A stretch of 64,000 nt of DNA from Opitutaceae bacterium (lineage in GTDB: Bacteria > Verrucomicrobiota > Verrucomicrobiia > Opitutales > Opitutaceae). Both the position numbers and the translations under genes were made by a program. Numbering within the stretch: position 1 is the stretch's first letter; each line of letters begins with the position of its first letter. Of the stretch, positions 57,415 to 64,000 are shown piece by piece. Location: assembly GCA_003151515.1 (NCBI GenBank), contig PLXS01000005.1, positions 1 through 64,000 on the forward strand, read 5' to 3'. The notes under the pieces are model-generated. The model had not been told where the DNA came from. It saw only the letters and a list, made by a program, of their open reading frames with translations, and searched no databases.

Positions 57415-59355
57415 ATGAAAGCGCCGACCGCCTGCCTGCTCGCCCTGCTGGCCGCCACCCTCCGGGCCGGGGCGCCCCGCCCGGCCCCCGAGGCGGCGGC
57501 CCCCTTCCCGTTGGCGGACGTGCGGCTCCTGGACGGCCCCTTCCGCACGGCGATGCTGCGCAACGCCGACTACCTCCTGTCCCTGGAGCCCGACCGGCTC
57601 CTGCACAATTTCCGGGAGTTCGCGGGCCTGCCGCCCAGGGCGCCCCGCTACGGCGGATGGGAGGGCGCCGGCGTGGCCGGCCACACCCTCGGCCACTACC
57701 TGACCGCCATCTCGCAGCAGTACGCCGCCACCGGGGATCCGCGCTTCAAGAGCCGCATCGACTACATCGTGGGCGAGCTGGCCCTCTGCCAGGACGCCTA
57801 CGGCGACGGCTACGTCGGGGGCCTGCCCCCCCTGGAGCTCGCGACGCTTCGCGGCTTCAAGCGCGGCGTCATCGAGCCCGCGGGCCCGCACAACTTCAAG
57901 GGCGGGGCGTGGGTGCCCTGGTACACCGAGCACAAGGTGCTGAACGGGCTCAAGGACGCCTGGATCCTCGGCGGCAACCAGCAGGCCCGCGCGGTCGCCC
58001 TGCGGCTTGCCGACTTCGCCGACGCCGTCACGCGGGAGCTCGAGCCCGGGCAGCTCCAGGCCATGCTCTCCGTCGAGCACGGCGGGATGCTCGACGTCCT
58101 CGCCCAGCTATACCAGCTCACGGGCGAGCCGCGCTACCTGCAGGTCTCGCGCCGCTTCTATCACGAGGCCGTGCTCAACCCGCTCCTCGCCGGCCGAGAC
58201 GAGCTGCCCGGCAAGCACGCGAACACCCAGATCCCGAAGGTGATCGGCGAGGCGCGCACGTACGAGGCGACCGGCGAGCCCGCGGGCCGCGCGATCGCCG
58301 AGTTCTTCTGGGCGCAGGTCGTGCGCCACCACTCCTACGCGATCGGTGGCGACAGCGACTTCGAGTTCTTCTTCGACGAGGGGCTCACCTCGCACCACCT
58401 GAGCCCCGGGACCGCCGAGACGTGCAACACCTACAACATGCTCAAGCTTACCGAGCACCTGATGGCGTGGGAGCCCCGGGTGGAGCTCGCGGACTACTAC
58501 GAGCGCGCCCTCTACAACGACATCCTGGCCTCGCAGGACCCCGACACGGGCACCTTCACCTACTTCATGTCGCTCGAGCCGGGCCTCTTCAAGACGTTCA
58601 GCACTCCGACCGAGTCCTTCTGGTGCTGCGTCGGCACGGGGATGGAGAACCCCACCAAGTACAACGCCGCCATCTTCCTGCGCTCGGCCGACTCGATCTA
58701 CGTGAACCTCTTCATCCCGTCCGAGGTGACCTGGCGGGAGAAGGGCCTCGTCCTGCGCCTGGAGAGCGCCTACCCCAGGGAGGACACGGTGCGCCTGGCG
58801 GTATCCTCCGGGGGCCCGGCCTGGGCGACTGTTCGCGTGCGCTGCCCGGGATGGGCGGCCGGCCCTGTCTCCTTCGAGGTGAACGGCGCGCCGCTGAGCG
58901 CCCCCGGAGTCCCCGGGACCTACGCGGCGATCACCCGGGATTGGAGGCCCGGGGACGTCCTCTCGTTTCGCGTGCCGATGGCCGTGCGCACCGAGGCCCT
59001 GGCGGACGACGCGCGCAAGGTCGCGTTTCTCTTCGGGCCGGCCGTCCTCGCCGGGGACCTGGGGCCCGGGCCGGCGCCGGGGGTCTCGCCGTACGCCCAC
59101 GACCAGAGGGACAACCTGGAGTTCCCTCCCGTCCCGGTGCCGGTCCTCATCCTCGGCGACGGGCCTGCCGAATCGGCGCTCGTGCGCTCGCCGGACGGGC
59201 CGCTCGCGTTCACCACGGCGGGCCTGGACCACCCGCGCGACGTCGTCCTGCGCCCCTTCTGGGAAATCAGCCACGACCGCTACACGGTCTACTGGGACGT
59301 GATGACCGCCGAGCAGTGGAGGTACCGGGACGCCCCGGCCGTGATCAGGCAGTAG
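57415..59355 (+). CDS. Secreted beta-L-arabinofuranosidase-like glycoside hydrolase (GH127/GH146, DUF1680)
   Basis: A 646-residue enzyme with signal peptide (ends about LRAGA). The (alpha/alpha)6 barrel shows AGHTLGHYLTAISQQY, the metal site E335 and C337 in AETCNTYNMLKLTEHL, and C404-C405 in FWCCVGTGMENP, which supply the zinc ligands and the Cys nucleophile of the GH127 type. C-terminal beta domains follow. It releases beta-L-arabinofuranose from plant glycans and thereby feeds araBAD. Family secure; linkage inferred. Confidence 0.92.
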   Translation: MKAPTACLLALLAATLRAGAPRPAPEAAAPFPLADVRLLDGPFRTAMLRNADYLLSLEPDRLLHNFREFAGLPPRAPRYGGWEGAGVAGHTLGHYLTAISQQYAATGDPRFKSRIDYIVGELALCQDAYGDGYVGGLPPLELATLRGFKRGVIEPAGPHNFKGGAWVPWYTEHKVLNGLKDAWILGGNQQARAVALRLADFADAVTRELEPGQLQAMLSVEHGGMLDVLAQLYQLTGEPRYLQVSRRFYHEAVLNPLLAGRDELPGKHANTQIPKVIGEARTYEATGEPAGRAIAEFFWAQVVRHHSYAIGGDSDFEFFFDEGLTSHHLSPGTAETCNTYNMLKLTEHLMAWEPRVELADYYERALYNDILASQDPDTGTFTYFMSLEPGLFKTFSTPTESFWCCVGTGMENPTKYNAAIFLRSADSIYVNLFIPSEVTWREKGLVLRLESAYPREDTVRLAVSSGGPAWATVRVRCPGWAAGPVSFEVNGAPLSAPGVPGTYAAITRDWRPGDVLSFRVPMAVRTEALADDARKVAFLFGPAVLAGDLGPGPAPGVSPYAHDQRDNLEFPPVPVPVLILGDGPAESALVRSPDGPLAFTTAGLDHPRDVVLRPFWEISHDRYTVYWDVMTAEQWRYRDAPAVIRQ

Positions 59356-59370
59356 CCGGCCGCCGCGGCG

Positions 59371-60450
59371 CTACCTGCCCGACGCGAGAGGGGCCGCCGG
59401 CGGCCGCTGCATCGCCTGCCTGAAGAACTCCCCGCAGGCGTTGAGCGCAAAGCCGTCGTAGCTCTTGAGCATCGGCGGGCCCCAGTCGTCGTCAAAGACC
59501 CACGCGGTCCAGCTGATCCCCCGCTCCTCGAGGAAGCGCGTGATGCGCTCCCCGTAGTTCTCCGCAACGCCGACCTCTCCAGGCCTGGTCCCAAAGCCGA
59601 TCTCGGTGGCGATCATCGGATAGCGGCCCGCGGCGAACGCGAAGTCCTCCTCCCAGCGCGGCTCCCAGGGCTGCGGGCGCTTGAACGGGTACGGGTGCGT
59701 CACGTAGCCGATCCCCTCGGCGCGCACGGGCTCGTAGCGGACGCCGCCCAGGTCGTACGCCCAGTCGAAGCCGGCGACGAGCGGGATCTTCTGCCCGTCG
59801 AAGGAGCGGATGATCCCGATCATCTGCTCGTTCAGGTCCCTCCACTCGGACCAGCTCATGGCCCCCAGCCTGCCGTTCTCGTGAGTCGGCTCGTTGAAGA
59901 GCTCGAAGAAGGCGACCGTGTGGTTTCCCTTGAAGTGGCCCGCCATCGTCCTCCAGAAGTCGAACGTCTCGGCGCCCGTCGTGTCGTAGATAGGCTCCTG
60001 GAACATGCCGCTCTTCAGGTTGCCGATCGAGTGCCAGTCGGCGATCACGTACATGCCGAGGTCCGTGCACCAGTCGACCGCCTGGTCGAGGAGCGCGATG
60101 TACGCCCTGGGGGTCTCGTGGCGCCACGCGGCGGGGTGCACCGGAATCCTCACCAGGTTGGCGCCCATCGCCTTGATCGCCGCGAAGACCTCGCGGTTCC
60201 AGTGGCCCCGCTCGACCATGTTGTCCGGGTCGACGATCGAGACGCCGCGGAAGAGGATCGTCGCGCCGGAGGGCAGCACGAAGTGGTTGCCGCGAACCGA
60301 CACCAGGGGGAGGACCTCCGCCTTGGGGTTCGGCTCGGGCTTGCGCGGGGGGCCGCCGTGGCCCCACACGGACATCGGGCCGGCCTGGTCGGCGCCAGCC
60401 ATGCTGGCGGCGAGCACCGCGCACGCGATTGCAAGGGATAGCGTTTTCAT
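59371..60450 (-). CDS. Secreted GH5-type glycoside hydrolase
   Basis: A 359-residue exported enzyme with signal peptide (MKTLSLAIACAVLAASMAGA). The TIM barrel has VRIPVHPAAW, YVIADWHS, the acid/base E187 in FELFNEPT, HPYP and the nucleophile E283 in IATEIGFG, then WTAWVFDDDW. This is the standard GH5 (clan GH-A) set; members cleave beta-1,4-glucans, mannans or related chains. It is convergent with the GH127 gene, completing a local group of plant-glycan enzymes. Confidence 0.9.
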   Translation of the reverse strand: MKTLSLAIACAVLAASMAGADQAGPMSVWGHGGPPRKPEPNPKAEVLPLVSVRGNHFVLPSGATILFRGVSIVDPDNMVERGHWNREVFAAIKAMGANLVRIPVHPAAWRHETPRAYIALLDQAVDWCTDLGMYVIADWHSIGNLKSGMFQEPIYDTTGAETFDFWRTMAGHFKGNHTVAFFELFNEPTHENGRLGAMSWSEWRDLNEQMIGIIRSFDGQKIPLVAGFDWAYDLGGVRYEPVRAEGIGYVTHPYPFKRPQPWEPRWEEDFAFAAGRYPMIATEIGFGTRPGEVGVAENYGERITRFLEERGISWTAWVFDDDWGPPMLKSYDGFALNACGEFFRQAMQRPPAAPLASGR

Positions 60451-60508
60451 GGGTATCTTGGGGTTGGGACCGGGTGGCCAGGTTCCAGGGCAGCGCCCGT
60501 TGGCGCGC

Positions 60509-61144
60509 CTAGGGGCTTATCGTGACCTTCAGGATGACCGGCGGCTTGACCGGCATGCTCATCTCGCCCCCTGGGCCCATCTTGGTCGGGGTGCTTGCGA
60601 TGGCGTCGACCACGTCCATCCCCTTCGTCACGCGGCCGAAGACCACATAGTTCGGGGGAAGCGGATAGTCCTCGTGCATGATGAAGAACTGGCTCCTGTT
60701 CGTGTCCGGGCCCGCGTTGGCCATCGCGACCATTCCGCGTACGTAGCCGTGCCTGTAGAGCGCCGAGTCCCGGAGGATGTCGTCGGCGAACGGCCCTCCC
60801 CAGGCGCTGTCGCCACCCGTCCCGTCGCCCTTCGGGTCGCCGCCCTGGATCATGAAGCCCTTGATGACCCTGTGGAAGACGACGCCGTTGTAGTAGCCCC
60901 TCTCGGACAGGAGCCTGAAGTTCTCGACGGCCTTCGGGCTGTCGGTGCCGAGGAGCGCGACCTCGATCGGGCCCTTGTCCGTCACGAGGGTCGCGTGGAG
61001 CCCGCCCGAGCTGTGCGGACCGGCCGCGGATTTCGCGTCGGCGGGGTTGGATGAACTGCAGCCCGCAAGGAGGGCCAGGCTTAGCCCGATGGCCAGGCGC
61101 GGGAGCAGCGAAGGGGGCAGTCTGACAGGCATGTTGGCTTGCAT
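60509..61144 (-). CDS. Cyclophilin-type peptidyl-prolyl isomerase, lipoprotein
   Basis: A 211-residue lipoprotein: the lipobox LLAGC places the lipidated Cys at residue 29. The cyclophilin core follows with FHRVIKGFMIQGGDPKGDGTGG, MANAGPDTNRSQFFI and YVVFGRV, including the catalytic Arg in FHRV. It folds proteins in the periplasm. Starts at 61144 or 61132 are both ATG. Confidence 0.94.
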   Translation of the reverse strand: MQANMPVRLPPSLLPRLAIGLSLALLAGCSSSNPADAKSAAGPHSSGGLHATLVTDKGPIEVALLGTDSPKAVENFRLLSERGYYNGVVFHRVIKGFMIQGGDPKGDGTGGDSAWGGPFADDILRDSALYRHGYVRGMVAMANAGPDTNRSQFFIMHEDYPLPPNYVVFGRVTKGMDVVDAIASTPTKMGPGGEMSMPVKPPVILKVTISP

Positions 61145-61248
61145 GGCGTCGGCGCATACTAGTCGAAGCGCGCCCGCACTAGTCAAGGGCCGCGCTCACC
61201 CGGATTTTGTCGACAAAGCGGATCCGGCCGAAACGATGGCCCCAAGAC

Positions 61249-61905
61249 ATGGGCCAGCTCGACCACCTATTCGCTCAGAACAAGGCATGGGCGGACTCGA
61301 TCAGGGCCAGGGATCCCGAGTTCTTCCCCAAGCTGTCGCGCCAGCAGTCGCCCGAGTACCTGTGGATCGGCTGCTCCGACAGCCGCGTGCCCGCGAACGA
61401 GATCGTCAACCTGCTGCCCGGGGAGCTTTTCGTCCACAGGAACATCGCAAACGTCGTCGTGCACACGGACCTGAACTGCCTCTCCGTCATGCAGTTTGCC
61501 GTGGACGTGCTCAAGGTGAAGCACGTGATCGTCTGCGGCCACTACGGCTGCAGCGGCGTCAGGGCCGCCCTGCGCTGCGACCGGATCGGGCTCGCGGACA
61601 ACTGGCTGCGCCACGTCCAGGACGTGGCGGAGAAGCACAGGGCGTGCGTGCACCGTGTCGAAGGCGAGGCGCAGCGCACGAGCCTGCTGTGCGAGCTGAA
61701 CGTCATCGAGCAGGTGGCAAACGTCTGCCAGACGACGATCGTGCGCGACGCCTGGGAGCGGGGGCAGGCGCTGACCGTCCACGGCTGGATCTACGGCCTG
61801 AAGGACGGCCTGATCAGGAACCTGGGCCTGTGCGCCTCCTCGGCCATGGAGTTCGCTGCCCAGTACGAGAGGGCCCTGGCCGAGGATGGCCATCCGGTAC
61901 GCTGA
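61249..61905 (+). CDS. can: Beta-class carbonic anhydrase
   Basis: A 218-residue zinc enzyme for CO2/bicarbonate interconversion. Zinc ligands C42, H98 and C101 are in WIGCSDSR and VCGHYGCSG, and the D44-R46 dyad is present. ATG at 61249 gives the normal MGQLDHLFAQN start; a TTG at 61207 is less likely. The last few codons (DGHPVR) overlap the antisense end of a truncated transporter, so the native C-terminus may have been altered by a deletion. Confidence 0.94.
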   Translation: MGQLDHLFAQNKAWADSIRARDPEFFPKLSRQQSPEYLWIGCSDSRVPANEIVNLLPGELFVHRNIANVVVHTDLNCLSVMQFAVDVLKVKHVIVCGHYGCSGVRAALRCDRIGLADNWLRHVQDVAEKHRACVHRVEGEAQRTSLLCELNVIEQVANVCQTTIVRDAWERGQALTVHGWIYGLKDGLIRNLGLCASSAMEFAAQYERALAEDGHPVR

Positions 61906-62328
61906 GAAGGCCGTCACTCGCTGGCCGGCCGGCACCAGGTCGGCCAGGAGGGCGCTGCTCGCGGGCCTGTAGAGCTCGCCCGTGAGCCCGGTGAGCGCGG
62001 CGAAGGCGAGGATCGTCGGGAAGGCCTGCGCCTGCGAAAGCAGCATCATCGCTCCCGAGCCCAGGAACATTGACAGGACGATCGTCTTCCTGCGGCCCAT
62101 GTGGTCGGCGAGGTATCCCCCGGCCAGAGTGGCGAAGATATTGCCCACGCCGTAAGCCCCGATGGCCGCCCCGGCCTGCGCGAGCGAGTAGCCCCTGCGC
62201 GTCAGGTAGAGCGCGAGGAAGGGCACGACGAAGCTCCCGAACTTGTTCAGGAACGTGCCGAGGAAGAGCACCCACGCGGCCAGGGGCAGCGTGCGAAGGC
62301 TGGTGCGCAGGTTTGGCTGTGGGGTCAT
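61885..62328 (-). pseudogene. Truncated MFS transporter (N-terminal 148 codons only)
   Basis: The frame from the ATG at 62328 encodes four to five clear membrane segments and the MFS signature loop GGYLADHMGRRKT (residues 70-82), then ELYRPASSALLADLVP. After residue 148 (AYRMAI) it runs into the antisense of carbonic anhydrase and homology stops, so about 250 residues are missing. It is a 5' remnant left by a deletion whose junction is near 61885-61900. The open antisense frame hides the truncation. Confidence 0.8.
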
Positions 62329-62334
62329 GGACGC

Positions 62335-62366
62335 AAAAAAAACCTGCCCGCCTCACGGCAAGCAGG
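62335..62366 (-). terminator. Intrinsic terminator or attenuator before the MFS remnant
   Basis: Read on the minus strand, CCTGCTTGCC, a GTGA tetraloop and GGCGGGCAGG form a 10-bp stem (62343-62366, two G-U pairs). Eight T follow directly at 62342-62335. The T run ends 6 bases before the MFS ATG, so it may be a leader attenuator of that gene or terminate something upstream. Confidence 0.7.
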
Positions 62367-62635
62367 GTCGGAAATCGGGTTCGCTTCTCTACTGGATCGG
62401 TTTCGACGGGGTGCTTGCCGGCTAGGCCGCGGGCATCGGGTCAGCGCCTCACATAGCGACGGCGACTCGCGCAATGAGGCCCCAGGCGCGGAATCGCGCG
62501 CAATGATGGCTGCGGGGGTGGTGTTTCATTGGCGGCGCGACCTGAATGCATGCCCGGCGTTGTCCGTGCAACAGCGAATTTGGCCGATGCCTAGGGTTGA
62601 AAGTGCCGCCCCGATGGCCACACTGGGGGCGCGGC
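62367..62635. other. Intergenic region before the CNB-domain gene
   Basis: About 270 bases with no convincing gene. It contains GGTTTCGACGGGG at 62399-62411, which recalls a tmRNA 5' end, but no tag frame or 3' partner is found. The promoter of the following gene should lie here. Confidence 0.4.
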
Positions 62636-62989
62636 ATGAAGATCAACCTGTTCAACAGCGACCCGAATCTTGAGAGGTTCAGCGCCGGCCAGGCCGTCTT
62701 CCGCGAGGACGACCAGGGCGACTTCCTTTTCGCCGTGGTCAACGGCGCCGTCGACATCATCACGCATGGCAAGACGGTCGAGACCGTCGAGGCGGGGAGC
62801 GTGTTCGGCGAGATGGCCCTGGTGGAGGACAGGCCCCGGGTCGCCTCGGCCGTCGCCAAGAGCGACACGGACCTCGTGCGCATCGACCGCAAGCGCTTCC
62901 TCTTCCTCGTGCAGCAGACCCCGTTCTTCGCGATCCAGCTGATGGGGATAATGGCCGAGCGCCTGCGTCGCATGAACGAGAGACTATAG
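62636..62989 (+). CDS. Cyclic-nucleotide-binding (Crp-like) domain protein without DNA-binding domain
   Basis: A 117-residue protein made only of a cNMP-binding beta-roll: FSAGQAVFREDDQGDFLFAVVNGAVDI, then the phosphate-binding cassette region GSVFGEMALVEDRPRVASAVA, whose Glu and Arg contact the ligand. It ends in helices with MAERLRRMNERL. There is no helix-turn-helix, so it likely acts as a small cNMP sensor binding a partner protein. It is followed after 24 bases by the thioesterase gene. Confidence 0.88.
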   Translation: MKINLFNSDPNLERFSAGQAVFREDDQGDFLFAVVNGAVDIITHGKTVETVEAGSVFGEMALVEDRPRVASAVAKSDTDLVRIDRKRFLFLVQQTPFFAIQLMGIMAERLRRMNERL

Positions 62990-63013
62990 GCCCTGAGGGG
63001 CACGCACGCAGCC

Positions 63014-63412
63014 ATGGGCAGCAACCCCGAGAGAGCCGAGCCGCGCGGGGAGATCGTCATCAGGACGCTGGCGATGCCCGCCGACTCGAACGCGAACGGG
63101 GACATCTTCGGCGGCTGGATCATGTCTCAGATGGACCTCGGCGGCGCCGTGCTGGCGCGCGCCCTGGCGGTTAGCCGGGTGGTCACCGTGGCCGTCGAGG
63201 CCATGAGCTTCGTCGCCCCGGTGTACGTCGGCGACACGGTGACCTGCTACGCCGAGCTGCAGAGTGTCGGGCGCACCTCGATGAGGGTGGCGCTCGAGGC
63301 GTGGTGCCATCATTACTCGGGGGGCCCCCCGCGCCAGGTCACCCACGGCGTCTTCACCTACGTGGCGATCGACGCCGAGGGCAGGCCCCACCCCGTCAAG
63401 AGGCCGGCCTAG
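63014..63412 (+). CDS. yciA: Acyl-CoA thioesterase, YciA-like (hotdog fold)
   Basis: A 132-residue hotdog thioesterase. The conserved NANGDIFGGWIMSQMD holds the catalytic Asp, and AMSFVAPVYVGDTVTCYAE and GVFTYVAID complete the family pattern. It hydrolyses short- to long-chain acyl-CoAs in the cytoplasm. It is probably co-transcribed with the CNB-domain gene. Confidence 0.92.
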   Translation: MGSNPERAEPRGEIVIRTLAMPADSNANGDIFGGWIMSQMDLGGAVLARALAVSRVVTVAVEAMSFVAPVYVGDTVTCYAELQSVGRTSMRVALEAWCHHYSGGPPRQVTHGVFTYVAIDAEGRPHPVKRPA

Positions 63413-63476
63413 CCCGAGCCCGGAAGCCTGGAGGATTCGGCATCGACGTCGTGCCGGAACGCCGCGGCCCAAGGGC

Positions 63477-64000
63477 CTACGGCTCGCCCGGGGCCAAGAG
63501 CTCGATCCCGGGCTCCGGCGGCGCGGAGGCGCCGGCCCCCTCGAAGAAGACCTCGACCTCGGACACGCGCCCCGCCGGCAGGGCGACCTCGACCGTGCGC
63601 GCGCCGCCGGCGGGGACCTCGCCCGTCGCCTCGTAGCCCGGCGTCAGCAGCCGGTAGGCGGCGGCGCCCGGGCGCGGATTGGCGAGGCGAAACCGGACCG
63701 GTTCCGCGCCCCACGTCTTGACCAGCAGCCGCCGCTCGATCGCCCCCGGCCCCTCGCCCCGGCTGTCGCCGTAGACAACGGGGCGGGGCTCCTCGCCGGG
63801 CCCGAGGCGGCGGTAGGCGGCGACGCTGAAGGGACTCGCCGGATCGCCGTTGAAGAGCCAGACGCTCGCCGCAACCCGCCCCTCGCGCCCGAGGAACAGG
63901 GTCGGCGAGACGACGGCCCAGCCCGGCTCGCCCCTGACGAATTCCTCGGCGCTTCCCACCTCCCTGCCGGGAATCGCCCTCAGGCGGACGGCGCGCCCAA
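63477..64000 (-). CDS. C-terminal part of an unidentified protein (5' end outside window)
   Basis: The minus frame is open to the window edge, encoding at least 173 residues. Beta-strand-rich sequence (SVWLFNGDPASPFSVAAYRRL, VRFRLANPRPG, TVEVALPAGRVSEVEVFFEG) suggests the terminal beta-sandwich of a larger, probably extracellular, enzyme. A glycoside hydrolase would fit the neighbourhood, but no family mark is seen. The apparent GTG at 63959 is internal, since the frame continues upstream. Confidence 0.6.
   Translation of the reverse strand, partial: GRAVRLRAIPGREVGSAEEFVRGEPGWAVVSPTLFLGREGRVAASVWLFNGDPASPFSVAAYRRLGPGEEPRPVVYGDSRGEGPGAIERRLLVKTWGAEPVRFRLANPRPGAAAYRLLTPGYEATGEVPAGGARTVEVALPAGRVSEVEVFFEGAGASAPPEPGIELLAPGEP

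Noticed and set aside
61267-61884. Continuation of the MFS frame antisense to carbonic anhydrase as one long gene
   Set aside because: Transporter homology and hydrophobic segments stop at codon 148; the rest is the reverse of a clearly coding carbonic anhydrase gene.
62399-62460. tmRNA-like 5' sequence (GGTTTCGACGGGG)
   Set aside because: The preceding bases do not form a tmRNA acceptor stem, no tag reading frame is seen, and no T-arm or CCA end lies within 350 bases.

Overview
The window is a GC-rich bacterial chromosome segment with about 55 protein-coding genes and no rRNA, tRNA or CRISPR array that I can see. Weak or absent Shine-Dalgarno sites, the coexistence of RNase Y with an RNase E/G, an exosortase, several secreted glycoside hydrolases and a complete L-arabinose operon fit Verrucomicrobiota, perhaps Opitutales. 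That placement is inference from gene content, not from a marker gene.

Layout. 0-7.6 kb: the end of an IS200/IS605-type transposase, then housekeeping and metabolic genes (HAD phosphatase, WecG/TagA glycosyltransferase, F420-type reductase fold, exonuclease, HisN-like phosphatase, PuuD-like haem protein, RNase Y). 7.9-17.2 kb: an exopolysaccharide/exosortase locus (GT-C-like membrane protein, exosortase-EpsI fusion, two GT9 transferases, flippase, polymerase) ending in rodA and followed by RNase E/G. Two lower-GC patches here have edges inside genes, which suggests allelic replacement. 19-31.6 kb: a secreted clan GH-D hydrolase, a tandem pair of about 957-residue membrane proteins, a lone receiver domain, a secreted protein of unknown role and a serine hydrolase.

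31.6-39.4 kb is the most interesting block. It is a tightly packed minus-strand run: O-acetylhomoserine sulfhydrylase, CoA-binding protein, DUF3574 protein, NCS2/AzgA-type permease, RuBisCO-like protein, cupin, periplasmic binding protein and a cystathionine gamma-synthase-type enzyme. Several junctions are 4-base ATGA or GTGA overlaps. RuBisCO-like protein plus cupin plus a methanethiol-fixing enzyme is the set expected for a methylthioadenosine-to-isoprenoid sulfur salvage route. However, the RuBisCO-like protein has a His in place of a metal-binding Glu and may instead act in sugar-acid catabolism.

39.4-60.5 kb is a plant-polysaccharide (arabinan/arabinogalactan-like) region: CE2 esterase, S9 peptidase, then sodium/sugar symporter, mutarotase and GH2 divergent from araBAD, a DEAD-box helicase, a beta-helix protein, a GH127-type beta-L-arabinofuranosidase and a GH5 enzyme. 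The symporter-araB gap holds a strong hairpin and an operator-like palindrome. 56.8-62.3 kb carries two deletion scars: an outer-membrane-protein/cyclase fusion with a frameshift, and a truncated MFS transporter abutting carbonic anhydrase. The window ends with a cyclic-nucleotide-binding domain protein, a YciA-type thioesterase and the C-terminus of an unidentified protein.
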